A stretch of DNA of 64,000 nt from Intestinimonas massiliensis (ex Afouda et al. 2020) (GTDB lineage Bacteria > Bacillota > Clostridia > Oscillospirales > Oscillospiraceae): the NCBI RefSeq assembly GCF_900626285.1, contig NZ_LR131147.1:833609-897608 (forward strand), given 5' to 3'. Shown one piece after another: positions 49,550-57,260 of this stretch (the stretch's first letter is position 1; each line of letters begins with the position of its first letter). Under the pieces are notes generated by a model. The model ran no database searches, was not told where the DNA came from, and saw only the letters and a list, made by a program, of their open reading frames with translations. The position numbers were made by a program, and so were the translations under genes.

Positions 49550-50237
49550 GGCCGCCGACCAGCTGGTGCGCATGATGCTCGCCGGCACAGAGGTGGCCGT
49601 CCGGCTGTCCGGCTCGGCCATGAAAAATGTGCTGGCACTCAGCCTGGCCCTGGCCAGAAGCCATAAGCGGATCTCCGGTAAGGTCAGCCTGGGGAAGATG
49701 CTGCAGGAGACCCGCGACCTGCGGCAGTTTCCCATGACCCCGGAGCAGTACCGGCAGTTTCAGAAGCTGGCAAAGCGGCAGAAGCTGTTGTACGCATCCA
49801 TCCATGACCGGGACGGCCGCGGGAAGATCGTAGACGTGATCCTGCCGGTGACAGAGCTGGACCGGGCCAACCAGGTCTTTGAACGGATGCTGTACCAGGA
49901 ACCGTCCCAGCGCCCGGAGCGGCAGGGCCCGAAGCAGGCGGAAAAGGACGCTCGGCCGGTACGGGAGAAGGAGCTGGAGCGGCAGGCGGACGCCCATGTC
50001 CGCCAGGAGGGGCCTGTGGCCCGGCATCGGGAGGTGAAGCCAAAAAAAGATTCTCGGTCGGAACGAGACTCGCAAGGTACAAAAACCAGCTCCTCTGCAT
50101 CCAGAGAGAGCGGGAGTTCCGGGACGACGCCTGAGCGCCCCTCCGTCCTGGAGCGCCTGAAGGTCTACCGGACGCAATTGGATCAGAAGTCCGCTCCGGC
50201 CAGGCAGAAAACAAAAAACCGGCAGAAAACAAGATGA
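49530..50237 (+). CDS. PcfB-family conjugation protein
   Basis: 235 residues from ATG 49530 (GAGGAGGTGAGAAACG before it). The conserved N-terminal 125 residues (AADQLVRMMLAGTEVAVRLS, QFPMTPEQYRQFQKLAKRQK, LLYASIHDRDG) match PcfB/DUF3801, the accessory factor that links the relaxosome to the VirD4 coupling protein in Firmicutes. The last 110 residues are Arg/Ser/Glu-rich and disordered. A strong terminator follows. Confidence 0.88.
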   Translation: MNIGGGEAADQLVRMMLAGTEVAVRLSGSAMKNVLALSLALARSHKRISGKVSLGKMLQETRDLRQFPMTPEQYRQFQKLAKRQKLLYASIHDRDGRGKIVDVILPVTELDRANQVFERMLYQEPSQRPERQGPKQAEKDARPVREKELERQADAHVRQEGPVARHREVKPKKDSRSERDSQGTKTSSSASRESGSSGTTPERPSVLERLKVYRTQLDQKSAPARQKTKNRQKTR

Positions 50238-50269
50238 TCCTGACAGCAAGCAAACAGGTATTCCTCCCC

Positions 50270-50310
50270 ACCGGGGGCGTCGGAGAAGATCCGGCGCCCC
50301 CGGTTTTTTT
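50270..50310 (+). terminator. Intrinsic terminator before the VirD4 gene
   Basis: ACCGGGGGCGTCGG with near-exact complement and a run of seven T. It lies between PcfB and VirD4, 10 nt before the VirD4 ribosome binding site, in the middle of what should be one transfer operon. Confidence 0.88.
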
Positions 50311-50334
50311 CGTTTTGCCAGGAGGTGATCGCTG

Positions 50335-52089
50335 CTGAACCAACCCAAAAAGGACGGCGGCCTGCTGGTCTGGCTGTTCCTCTATATCCCCGTTGTCTGG
50401 GCGGCCCTGCTCCTCGCCCAATCCCTGGGCGGCGGCCAGAATCTGGCTGGCGGCCTGCCGGATATCCTGGCCCGCCTGACCGAAGCGCTGGAGCACCCCT
50501 TCCGGCTTCGCTGGACGGAGCACAGCCTGGTGTCTATCCTCGCCTGCACCGGGCTCTACGCCATGGGCATCTGCCTGTACCGATCCGAGCAGGGCCGGAC
50601 ACGGGACGGCGAGGAGCACGGCTCCGCTGCCTGGGCCTCCCCCAGGCAAGTCAATGCCATGTTTGCCCAGGAACAAAATAAGATCCTCACCCGCCATGTC
50701 CGCTTGGGCCTGGACACCCACAGACACAGGCGCTCCCTGAACGTGCTGGTCATCGGCGGCAGCGGCGCCGCCAAGACCCGAAGCTATGTAAAGCCCAACA
50801 TCCTGGAGGCCAACACCAACTATGTGGTCACAGACCCGAAACAGGAGGTGCTCACCGCCACCGGCGGCTGGCTGAAAAGCCAGGGCTATGACATCCGGGT
50901 GCTCAACCTGGTCAACCTGAAGCAGTCGGACGGGTATAACCCCTTCCGCTACCTGCGGGACGAAAAGGACGCCCTGCGGCTGGTCAATAACCTCATCCAG
51001 GCCACCACGCCTAAGAACAGCCATGAGTCAGACCCGTTCTGGACCAAATCCGAGACGGCGCTGCTCCAGGCCATCATCCTCATGCTGTTTCAGGAGGCCC
51101 CGGAGTATGAGCAGAACTTCTCCATGGTCATGCGGGTGCTGGAGTACGCCGAGGTGAAGGAGGAGGATGAGGAGTACGTCTCCCCCCTGGATCTCCTCTT
51201 CCAGGCCATGGAGCGGGACAATCCCACCAGCGTGGCGGTGCGGCAATATAAAGTATTTAAGCTGGCGGCGGGCAAGACGGCCAAAAGCATTTTGGTGTCC
51301 ACCGCCGTCCGCCTGGCGCCCTTCAACCTGCCACAACTCCAGGCCATCACCGACCACGATGACATGGACCTCTACACCCTGGGGGAGAAGAAAACAGCCC
51401 TCTATGCCGTTATCCCGGACAACGACAATACGTTCAATTTTCTGGTATCCCTGCTCTACGCCCAGGCATTCCAGACCCTCTACTACAGCGCCGACCAGAT
51501 CCACCACGGGGCCCTGCCCCGCCATGTCCACTTCGTGCTGGACGAGTTCGCCGCCATGCCCCTGCCCGGCTTTACCCGCGAACTGGCCACCATGCGCTCC
51601 CGGAACATCTCCGCCAGCACCATCATCCAGAACATGGCCCAGATCAAGGAGCTCTACAAGGACTCCTGGGAGACCATCCCCGGGAACTCGGACACCATCC
51701 TCTACCTGGGCGGCAACGAGGCCAGCACCCACAAGTATATCTCAGAGGCCCTGGGCAAGGCCACCATCGACACCAAGACCCACGGCCAGACCAAGGGCAA
51801 GTCGGGCTCCTATTCCACCAACTTCCAGATGAGCGGCCGGGAGCTGCTCAGTCCAGACGAAGTGCGGGGCCTGGACAACCGATACGCCATCCTCTTCATC
51901 CGGGGTGCCAGGCCCGTCATGGATCTGAAGTATGAGCTGACCCGGCATCCGGCCATCCGCCACACCATGGACGGCGGCGGGCCGCCCTATATTCATAAAG
52001 GCAGACAAAAGCCAGCCTTTTTAGGCACACCCCTCTTTCAGGCATTTTCCGCTGACACATCTGATGAAGAAAAGGAGAACGCTGCATGA
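50335..52089 (+). CDS. VirD4/TraG coupling protein with CTG start
   Basis: About 584 residues if read from CTG 50335 (or 50332). GGAGG at 50321-50325 is at ideal distance, a TGA at 50326 closes the frame just before, and no ATG, GTG or TTG occurs until GTG 50530. The upstream part encodes the first of two membrane helices (LLVWLFLYIPVVWAALLLAQ; the second is SILACTGLYAMGICL), which every VirD4 needs. Walker A is VIGGSGAAKTRSYV, Walker B region HVHFVLDEFAAMPLPG. The ATPase recruits the relaxosome and pumps DNA into the channel. Its stop overlaps the Maff2 start by 4 nt. Confidence 0.92.
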   Translation: MNQPKKDGGLLVWLFLYIPVVWAALLLAQSLGGGQNLAGGLPDILARLTEALEHPFRLRWTEHSLVSILACTGLYAMGICLYRSEQGRTRDGEEHGSAAWASPRQVNAMFAQEQNKILTRHVRLGLDTHRHRRSLNVLVIGGSGAAKTRSYVKPNILEANTNYVVTDPKQEVLTATGGWLKSQGYDIRVLNLVNLKQSDGYNPFRYLRDEKDALRLVNNLIQATTPKNSHESDPFWTKSETALLQAIILMLFQEAPEYEQNFSMVMRVLEYAEVKEEDEEYVSPLDLLFQAMERDNPTSVAVRQYKVFKLAAGKTAKSILVSTAVRLAPFNLPQLQAITDHDDMDLYTLGEKKTALYAVIPDNDNTFNFLVSLLYAQAFQTLYYSADQIHHGALPRHVHFVLDEFAAMPLPGFTRELATMRSRNISASTIIQNMAQIKELYKDSWETIPGNSDTILYLGGNEASTHKYISEALGKATIDTKTHGQTKGKSGSYSTNFQMSGRELLSPDEVRGLDNRYAILFIRGARPVMDLKYELTRHPAIRHTMDGGGPPYIHKGRQKPAFLGTPLFQAFSADTSDEEKENAA

Positions 52090-52412
52090 AAAACGATCTT
52101 CGCAACCGCAAGTTTGACCGCCGCGCACGGCAGGCTTACGCACTGTTTGCCTGCCTGGTGGCGGCCCTGTCCCTTACCGTTATGCCTGCCATGGCAGCGG
52201 ACGACCCGCTGACGGTGATCAGCAATCTGTCTGATTTTATCTTTTCCCTGATCCGGGCCATTGGCCTGATCCTGCTGGGCTTCGGCGTCCTCCAGTTGGG
52301 CCTGTCCCTCAAGAGCCACGACCCCTCCCAGCGGGCCAACGGTATGCTCACCATTGCCGGCGGCATTGTAATCACCTTTACTAGGGAGATCCTCACCCTT
52401 ATCACCGGCTGA
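52086..52412 (+). CDS. Maff2-family small membrane protein (VirB2-like)
   Basis: 108 residues; ATG overlaps the VirD4 stop. AAAGGAG precedes it. The signal-like helix (about 17-37, AMAADD cleavage region) and two membrane helices (SDFIFSLIRAIGLILLGFGV, GMLTIAGGIVITFTREIL) match Maff2 proteins of Firmicutes ICEs. These occupy the position of VirB2/TrbC pilins and probably form part of the membrane channel. Confidence 0.85.
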   Translation: MKNDLRNRKFDRRARQAYALFACLVAALSLTVMPAMAADDPLTVISNLSDFIFSLIRAIGLILLGFGVLQLGLSLKSHDPSQRANGMLTIAGGIVITFTREILTLITG

Positions 52413-52431
52413 GGGTTCCCAAGCAAAACAA

Positions 52432-52464
52432 CCACCCGCGGTCGCTGTCATAGGCCGCGGGTGG
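52432..52464 (+). other. Hairpin before the VirB6-like gene
   Basis: CCACCCGCGG and its exact complement around a 13-nt loop, immediately before AAAGGAGG at 52466-52473. There is no U-run on the plus strand. Confidence 0.6.
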
Positions 52465-52481
52465 GAAAGGAGGTGTGGTAA

Positions 52482-53327
52482 ATCGGAAGCGGAAACTGGA
52501 TCGTAGACAACCTCAATTCCGCCCTGGGGACCTGGAATGAGAAGCTGGCGGAGATCTGGACGCTCATCAGCACCAGCCCGGAGAGTTTCAAAGGCGGCGG
52601 CGTGTGGGCGGTGATCGAGAACATCAACGGGGCGCTCCAGGCCGTGGGCTATGGCCTGCTGGTGCTCTTTTTCGCCGCCGGCGTGGTTAAGACCTGCGGC
52701 AGCTTTACCGAGCTGAAGAAGCCGGAGATGGCCTTCAAGTGCTTTGTGCGGTTTGTGCTGGCCCAGGCGGCGGTGGGCCATGGGATGGAGCTGATGACGG
52801 CCCTGTTCAGCATCGCCCAGGGCATGGTGTCCACCATCATGTCCTCCTCCGGCCTGACGGCACTGACCGCCGCCACCCTGCCCAGCGAGATGGTGACCAC
52901 CATTGAAAGCGTGGGCTTTTTGGACAGCATCCCCCTGTGGGCCATCACCCTGCTGGGCTCCCTGTTCATTTGGGTGCTCTCCCTGGTGATGATCCTTACC
53001 GTCTACAGCCGGTTTTTCAAGCTCTACATGGCCACGGCCATCGCGCCCATCCCACTGGCCAGTTTCGCGGGACAGCCCTCCAGCAGCATCGGCGCGGCCT
53101 TTTTGAAAAGCTACGCCGCCATCTGTCTGGAGGGCTGTGTCATCGTATTGGCCTGTGTGATTTTCTCAGCCTTTGCCTCGGCGCCGCCCGCCATCACAGA
53201 CAGCACCCTGGCGCCGGCCACCATTGTGTGGAACTACGTCGGGGAGTTGATTTTCAACATGCTGGTGCTGGTGGGGGCCATCAAGATGAGCGACCGGCTT
53301 ATCCGGGAGCTGATGGGGCTGGGCTGA
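52482..53327 (+). CDS. VirB6/TrbL-like channel protein with ATC start
   Basis: About 281 residues if the first codon is ATC 52482. AAAGGAGG ends 8 nt upstream, and a TAA stop (52479-52481) directly precedes it, so the frame opens exactly at ATC. GTG 52602 is the first standard start, but it would remove 40 residues (NWIVDNLNSALGTWNEKLAE and on) that form the amphipathic N-terminus. Six or so membrane helices follow (AVGYGLLVLFFAAGV, ITLLGSLFIWVLSLVMIL, GCVIVLACVIFSAF). It is the polytopic channel subunit of the type IV system. Confidence 0.85.
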   Translation: MGSGNWIVDNLNSALGTWNEKLAEIWTLISTSPESFKGGGVWAVIENINGALQAVGYGLLVLFFAAGVVKTCGSFTELKKPEMAFKCFVRFVLAQAAVGHGMELMTALFSIAQGMVSTIMSSSGLTALTAATLPSEMVTTIESVGFLDSIPLWAITLLGSLFIWVLSLVMILTVYSRFFKLYMATAIAPIPLASFAGQPSSSIGAAFLKSYAAICLEGCVIVLACVIFSAFASAPPAITDSTLAPATIVWNYVGELIFNMLVLVGAIKMSDRLIRELMGLG

Positions 53328-53329
53328 CC

Positions 53330-53668
53330 TCAGAGCCACAGCCCGTCTGTGCTGACGGCGGATGCCCCATCGGCCCTGGCCTGCCGCACACGCGCGGCAA
53401 GCTCGCGCGCCGCGGCCCGCTCCGCAAGCCGCTCATCCAGCCACCCATAGACTTTCCGGGCGGCGGTCACCACCCAGGACAGGGCGGCCAGACCCACCAG
53501 GGCAAAGAAAATGCCGTCCGCCAGCGCGGTATGGGCCTGGTACCAGCCGTGGAACACGGTGAGCATCCCCAGCGCATATAGAAGCGGAATCCCCAGCCGG
53601 AGCCGGATCGCCAGCCGGAGCAGGAGGGGCAGGAGGAACAGCCCTGCCACCAGGAAAAAGTACAACAT
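53330..53668 (-). CDS. Small membrane protein on the opposite strand within the transfer operon
   Basis: 112 residues from ATG 53668; GGGAGG lies 8 nt upstream on the minus strand. Two or three membrane helices (LYFFLVAGLFLLPLLLRLA, GIPLLYALGMLTVFHGW, ALADGIFFALVGLAAL), then a charged C-terminus. It ends 3 nt from the VirB6-like stop, so the two genes converge. Membrane features and a good ribosome binding site favour a real gene. Transcription from this strand would oppose the transfer operon, so it may be regulatory. Confidence 0.65.
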   Translation of the reverse strand: MLYFFLVAGLFLLPLLLRLAIRLRLGIPLLYALGMLTVFHGWYQAHTALADGIFFALVGLAALSWVVTAARKVYGWLDERLAERAAARELAARVRQARADGASAVSTDGLWL

Positions 53669-53761
53669 TGCCACGACCTCCCTTTTCTGGTTTGTGGCAT
53701 CTTACCATACGCGGACAGCCATTGCAAGGTTTGTCTGCCGATTTCTGAAATAGGAGGAACT

Positions 53762-54502
53762 GTGAAATACGAAGAATTTGAACAGCAGATCCGGGAGATG
53801 ATTCCCCAACCATCCGTAGCAATCACTGACGCCCTATACCGGATGGGCGTGGAGGCGCTGGAGGAAAAGCCGCAGGAGCTCCTGATCGCCTTTGAATTCA
53901 TTTCCCGGCATTTTAGGCAGAACGTGCTGCAGGGAGCCTATGAAATCATCCAATACGGCTCCGCCGCACTGCCGGATGAATTGGTAGCTGCCGCCGTCCT
54001 TTTACAGGCTGGCGACACACCCGAGCACATGGCGCGGATGGCCAACGATGGGGAACTGATGTGTTTCTATTGCCCAAAAGAAAAAGGAGAGATCAGCCCC
54101 CTGGCCCTATGCTCCATCCTGGAGGACGGAAAACGATTCGACTATTACACTACAAAATTCGGGAAGTTCTCGGCCAAGGACATCCTTGCCCGTGCCAAGT
54201 CATGTGCAGAACAGTGCGGAGGATCTGTTGTAGGAGCGTTTGAATGTATCTCTCCGGAAGGAGAGGTAAGCGCGAATTTTTGTGCGGGGCAACGAGTCCT
54301 TTCCGGGCCGTGGCCCAGGATGACCACAGCTCTGTCCGATATCTTTGGGACCTGTCCTGCCGTAGCTGCCCGTATTACCCTTGATGTGGATCGCAGCCAT
54401 GCTGCGGTAGAGTATAATCCGCTTTGGCAAAAAGCACGTATGGAGCATGGGCAAATCGCACGTCGAGAAAAACACCCGAAAAGCTCTTGCCAGGAGAGGT
54501 AG
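53762..54502 (+). CDS. Hypothetical cargo protein between channel genes
   Basis: 246 residues from GTG 53762 (AGGAGG 3-4 nt upstream). Helical N-terminal half (IREMIPQPSVAITDALYRMG), a short CFYCPKEKGE motif near 102 and YYTTKFGKFSAKDILARAK. I recognise no conjugation family. AT content is higher than in flanking transfer genes, so it is probably a later insertion between the VirB6-like and PrgI genes. The tail SSCQER resembles the other ER-ending cargo genes. Confidence 0.6.
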   Translation: MKYEEFEQQIREMIPQPSVAITDALYRMGVEALEEKPQELLIAFEFISRHFRQNVLQGAYEIIQYGSAALPDELVAAAVLLQAGDTPEHMARMANDGELMCFYCPKEKGEISPLALCSILEDGKRFDYYTTKFGKFSAKDILARAKSCAEQCGGSVVGAFECISPEGEVSANFCAGQRVLSGPWPRMTTALSDIFGTCPAVAARITLDVDRSHAAVEYNPLWQKARMEHGQIARREKHPKSSCQER

Positions 54503-54508
54503 GTGATT

Positions 54509-54862
54509 ATGGAGGTACGCATCAACAAAGAAGTCCGCGACTATCAGGAGAGCCTGTTCTTCGGCCTCTCCCCGCGGCAATTCATGTTTGCCCTGCTGGC
54601 CGTCGCTGTGGCGGTGGGCGTTTACTTTGGGCTTCGCTCCATTGTGGGCAACGCGGACGTGGGCTGGCTGTGTGTACTGGCCGCCTTTCCCTTTGCCGTC
54701 TGCGGCTTTTTCACCTACAACGGCATGACCTTCGAACGGTTCCTGGCAGCCGTGATCCGCTCAGAGCTGCTGTATCCCCGGCATCTTGTGTTCAAATCGG
54801 ACAACTTCTACGCGAAACTGATGGAACACACGTCGATGAAGGAGGCTCTCAAGCTTGATTAG
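54509..54862 (+). CDS. PrgI-family conjugation protein
   Basis: 117 residues from ATG 54509 (GTG 54503 also possible). VRINKEVRDYQESLFFGLSP, then two membrane helices (FMFALLAVAVAVGVYFGL, GWLCVLAAFPFAVCGFF) and a C-terminal arm. This is the VirB3-like PrgI subunit that partners VirB4. The VirB4 start lies inside its last 8 nt. Confidence 0.92.
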   Translation: MEVRINKEVRDYQESLFFGLSPRQFMFALLAVAVAVGVYFGLRSIVGNADVGWLCVLAAFPFAVCGFFTYNGMTFERFLAAVIRSELLYPRHLVFKSDNFYAKLMEHTSMKEALKLD

Positions 54863-57203
54863 GACCCTGCAAAACACCATCAAACAGGACAAAGAATGTT
54901 ATGCGGTTCCAAAAACAGTACAGGACGCCATTCCCATCCACCGCCTCTGGCCGGATGGGATTTTTCAATTCGGCTCCAAATATTCCAAAACCATTCGCTT
55001 CTCGGATATCAACTATGCCATCGCCTCAAAAGAGGACAAGACCGCCATGTTCCTGGGCTATTCCGAGCTGCTCAACGCCCTGGATACCGGCTCCACCACC
55101 AAGATCACCATCAACAACAAGCGGCTCGACCGGGAGAACTTCCGGCAGGAGATCCTGCTGCCCCGCCGGGATGACTACCTGGACGGCTACCGGGCGGAGT
55201 ACAACGCCATGCTCATGGACAAGGTCACAGACTCCTCCAACAGCGTGGTGCAGGAGCGGTATGTCACCCTGTCCGTCCACCGGAAGAACATCGAGGAGGC
55301 CCGCGCCTTCTTCGACCGGGTGACCGCGGATGTGACCTCCCGCCTGAACCATCTGGACTCCCGCTGTGAAGAGCTGGACGCGCTGGACCGCCTGCGGGTG
55401 CTCCACGACTTCTACCGCGCCGGGGAGGAGTCTGAGTTCCATCTGGATCTGCGGGACTGCATGCGGAAAGGACATTCCTTCAAGGACGCCGTCTGCCCGG
55501 ACAGCCTGGGCTTCAAGAAGGACCACTTCGTCATGGGAGATCAGTTCGGGCGGGTGCTGTTCCTGAAGGAGTACGCCAGCTACATCAAGGACTCTATGAT
55601 CAATGAGCTGACGGCCCTGAACCGCGCCATGATGCTGTCCATCGACGTGATCCCCGTCCCCACCGACGAGGCGGTGCGGGAGATGCAGAACCGCCTGTTG
55701 GGCGTGGAGACCAACGTCACCAACTGGCAGCGCCGGCAGAACAGCAGCAACAACTTCTCCGCCGTGGTGCCCTACGATATGGAGCAGCAGCGGAAGGAGA
55801 CGCGGGAGATGCTGGACGACCTGACCACCCGCGACCAGCGGATGCTGTTCGCCGTGGTGACTCTGGTGCATCTGGCGGACACCAAGGAGGAGCTGGACAG
55901 CGATACCGACGCACTCCGGTCTGTCGCCCGCAAGCACCTGTGCCAGCTCTCCACCCTGAGCTGGCAGCAGGCGGACGGCCTGTCCACCGTCCTGCCCCTG
56001 GGCCTGCGGCGGATCGACGCCCTGCGCACCCTGACCACCGAGGCCCTGGCCGTCCTCATGCCCTTCAAGGCCCAGGAGATCCGACATCAGGGCGGCGTGT
56101 ACTACGGCCAGAACGCCATCAGCAGGAACCTCATCATCGCGGACCGGCGAGAGCTGCTCAACGGCAACGGCTTTGTGCTGGGTGTGTCCGGCTCCGGCAA
56201 GTCCTTCATGGCCAAGCAGGAGATCGTGGGCCTGGCCCTGAACGCCAGCGGCAGCGCGCCGAATGACATCATCGTCATTGACCCGGAGGCAGAGTACCGG
56301 CCCCTCATCGAGGGGCTGGGCGGCGAGGTCATCACCATTTCCGCCACCTCTCCCAGCCACATCAACGCCATGGACATGGAGCAGGGCTATGGGGATGGGG
56401 AGAACCCCGTGGTGCTCAAGTCGGAGTTCCTGCTCTCCCTGTGTGAGCAGTTGATGGGCGGTCGGATGCTGTCCGCCAAGGAGAAGTCCATCATTGACCG
56501 CTGCACCGCCAGCGTCTACCACAGCTATCTCAAGGGCGGCTGCCAGGGCAGGGCGCCCACCCTCCAGGATTTCCATGCCGAGCTGCTCCGCCAGTCCGAA
56601 CCGGAGGCCCGCGACGTGGCCCTGGCCATCGAGCTGTTCACCGAGGGCAGCCTCAACACCTTCGCCAAGCCCACCAATGTGGACACCAGCTCCAGCATCC
56701 TCTGCTATGACATCCGGGATCTGGGCAAGCAGCTCCAGCCGGTGGGGATGCTGGTGGTGCTGGACAGCGTGTTCAACCGAATCATCCGCAACCGGAAGCT
56801 GGGCAGGGGCACCTACATCTATATCGATGAGATCTATCTGCTCTTCCAGCATGAGTACAGCGCCAACTTCCTGTTTACCCTCTGGAAGCGGGTGCGCAAG
56901 TACGGGGCCTGCTGCACCGGGATCACCCAAAATGTGGACGACCTGCTTCAATCCCATACGGCCCGCACCATGCTGGCCAACAGCGAATTTCTGGTTATGC
57001 TCAACCAGGCGGCGACGGACCGGGCGGAGCTGGCGCGGCTGCTGAACATCTCAGACAACCAGCTCTCCTACATCACCAACGTGGATTCCGGTCGCGGGCT
57101 GCTCAAGTGCGGCAGCGCCATCGTGCCCTTTATGAACAGCTTTCCCAAGAATCGGCTCTATCAGCTCATGACCACCCGCCCGTCCGAGACGATGGCGGCC
57201 TGA
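54855..57203 (+). CDS. VirB4-family ATPase
   Basis: 782 residues, TTG start with GGAGG 9 nt upstream, overlapping PrgI by 8 nt. The N-terminal domain begins IPIHRLWPDGIFQFGSKYSK. Walker A is GVSGSGKSFMAKQEI (about 441-455), followed by DIIVIDPEAEY; Walker B is GTYIYIDEIYLLF, followed by GACCTGITQNVDDLL and an arginine-finger region. It energises assembly of the type IV channel. Full length for the Firmicutes TraE/VirB4 group. Confidence 0.95.
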   Translation: MIRTLQNTIKQDKECYAVPKTVQDAIPIHRLWPDGIFQFGSKYSKTIRFSDINYAIASKEDKTAMFLGYSELLNALDTGSTTKITINNKRLDRENFRQEILLPRRDDYLDGYRAEYNAMLMDKVTDSSNSVVQERYVTLSVHRKNIEEARAFFDRVTADVTSRLNHLDSRCEELDALDRLRVLHDFYRAGEESEFHLDLRDCMRKGHSFKDAVCPDSLGFKKDHFVMGDQFGRVLFLKEYASYIKDSMINELTALNRAMMLSIDVIPVPTDEAVREMQNRLLGVETNVTNWQRRQNSSNNFSAVVPYDMEQQRKETREMLDDLTTRDQRMLFAVVTLVHLADTKEELDSDTDALRSVARKHLCQLSTLSWQQADGLSTVLPLGLRRIDALRTLTTEALAVLMPFKAQEIRHQGGVYYGQNAISRNLIIADRRELLNGNGFVLGVSGSGKSFMAKQEIVGLALNASGSAPNDIIVIDPEAEYRPLIEGLGGEVITISATSPSHINAMDMEQGYGDGENPVVLKSEFLLSLCEQLMGGRMLSAKEKSIIDRCTASVYHSYLKGGCQGRAPTLQDFHAELLRQSEPEARDVALAIELFTEGSLNTFAKPTNVDTSSSILCYDIRDLGKQLQPVGMLVVLDSVFNRIIRNRKLGRGTYIYIDEIYLLFQHEYSANFLFTLWKRVRKYGACCTGITQNVDDLLQSHTARTMLANSEFLVMLNQAATDRAELARLLNISDNQLSYITNVDSGRGLLKCGSAIVPFMNSFPKNRLYQLMTTRPSETMAA

Positions 57204-57210
57204 AAGATCA

Positions 57211-57240
57211 GGGGCAGGGACGCACCGGCGTCCCTGCCCC
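57211..57240 (+). other. Hairpin before the NlpC/P60 gene
   Basis: GGGGCAGGGACGC and its exact complement around ACCG, 8 nt after the VirB4 stop and 6 nt before the ribosome binding site GGGAGG. There is no U-run. Confidence 0.6.
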
Positions 57241-57260
57241 CATACGGGAGGTGACAGACC

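Noticed and set aside
55026..56957. Long minus-strand frame opposite virB4
   Set aside because: Antisense of a conserved ATPase, repetitive Val/Gln/Leu composition, no ribosome binding site.
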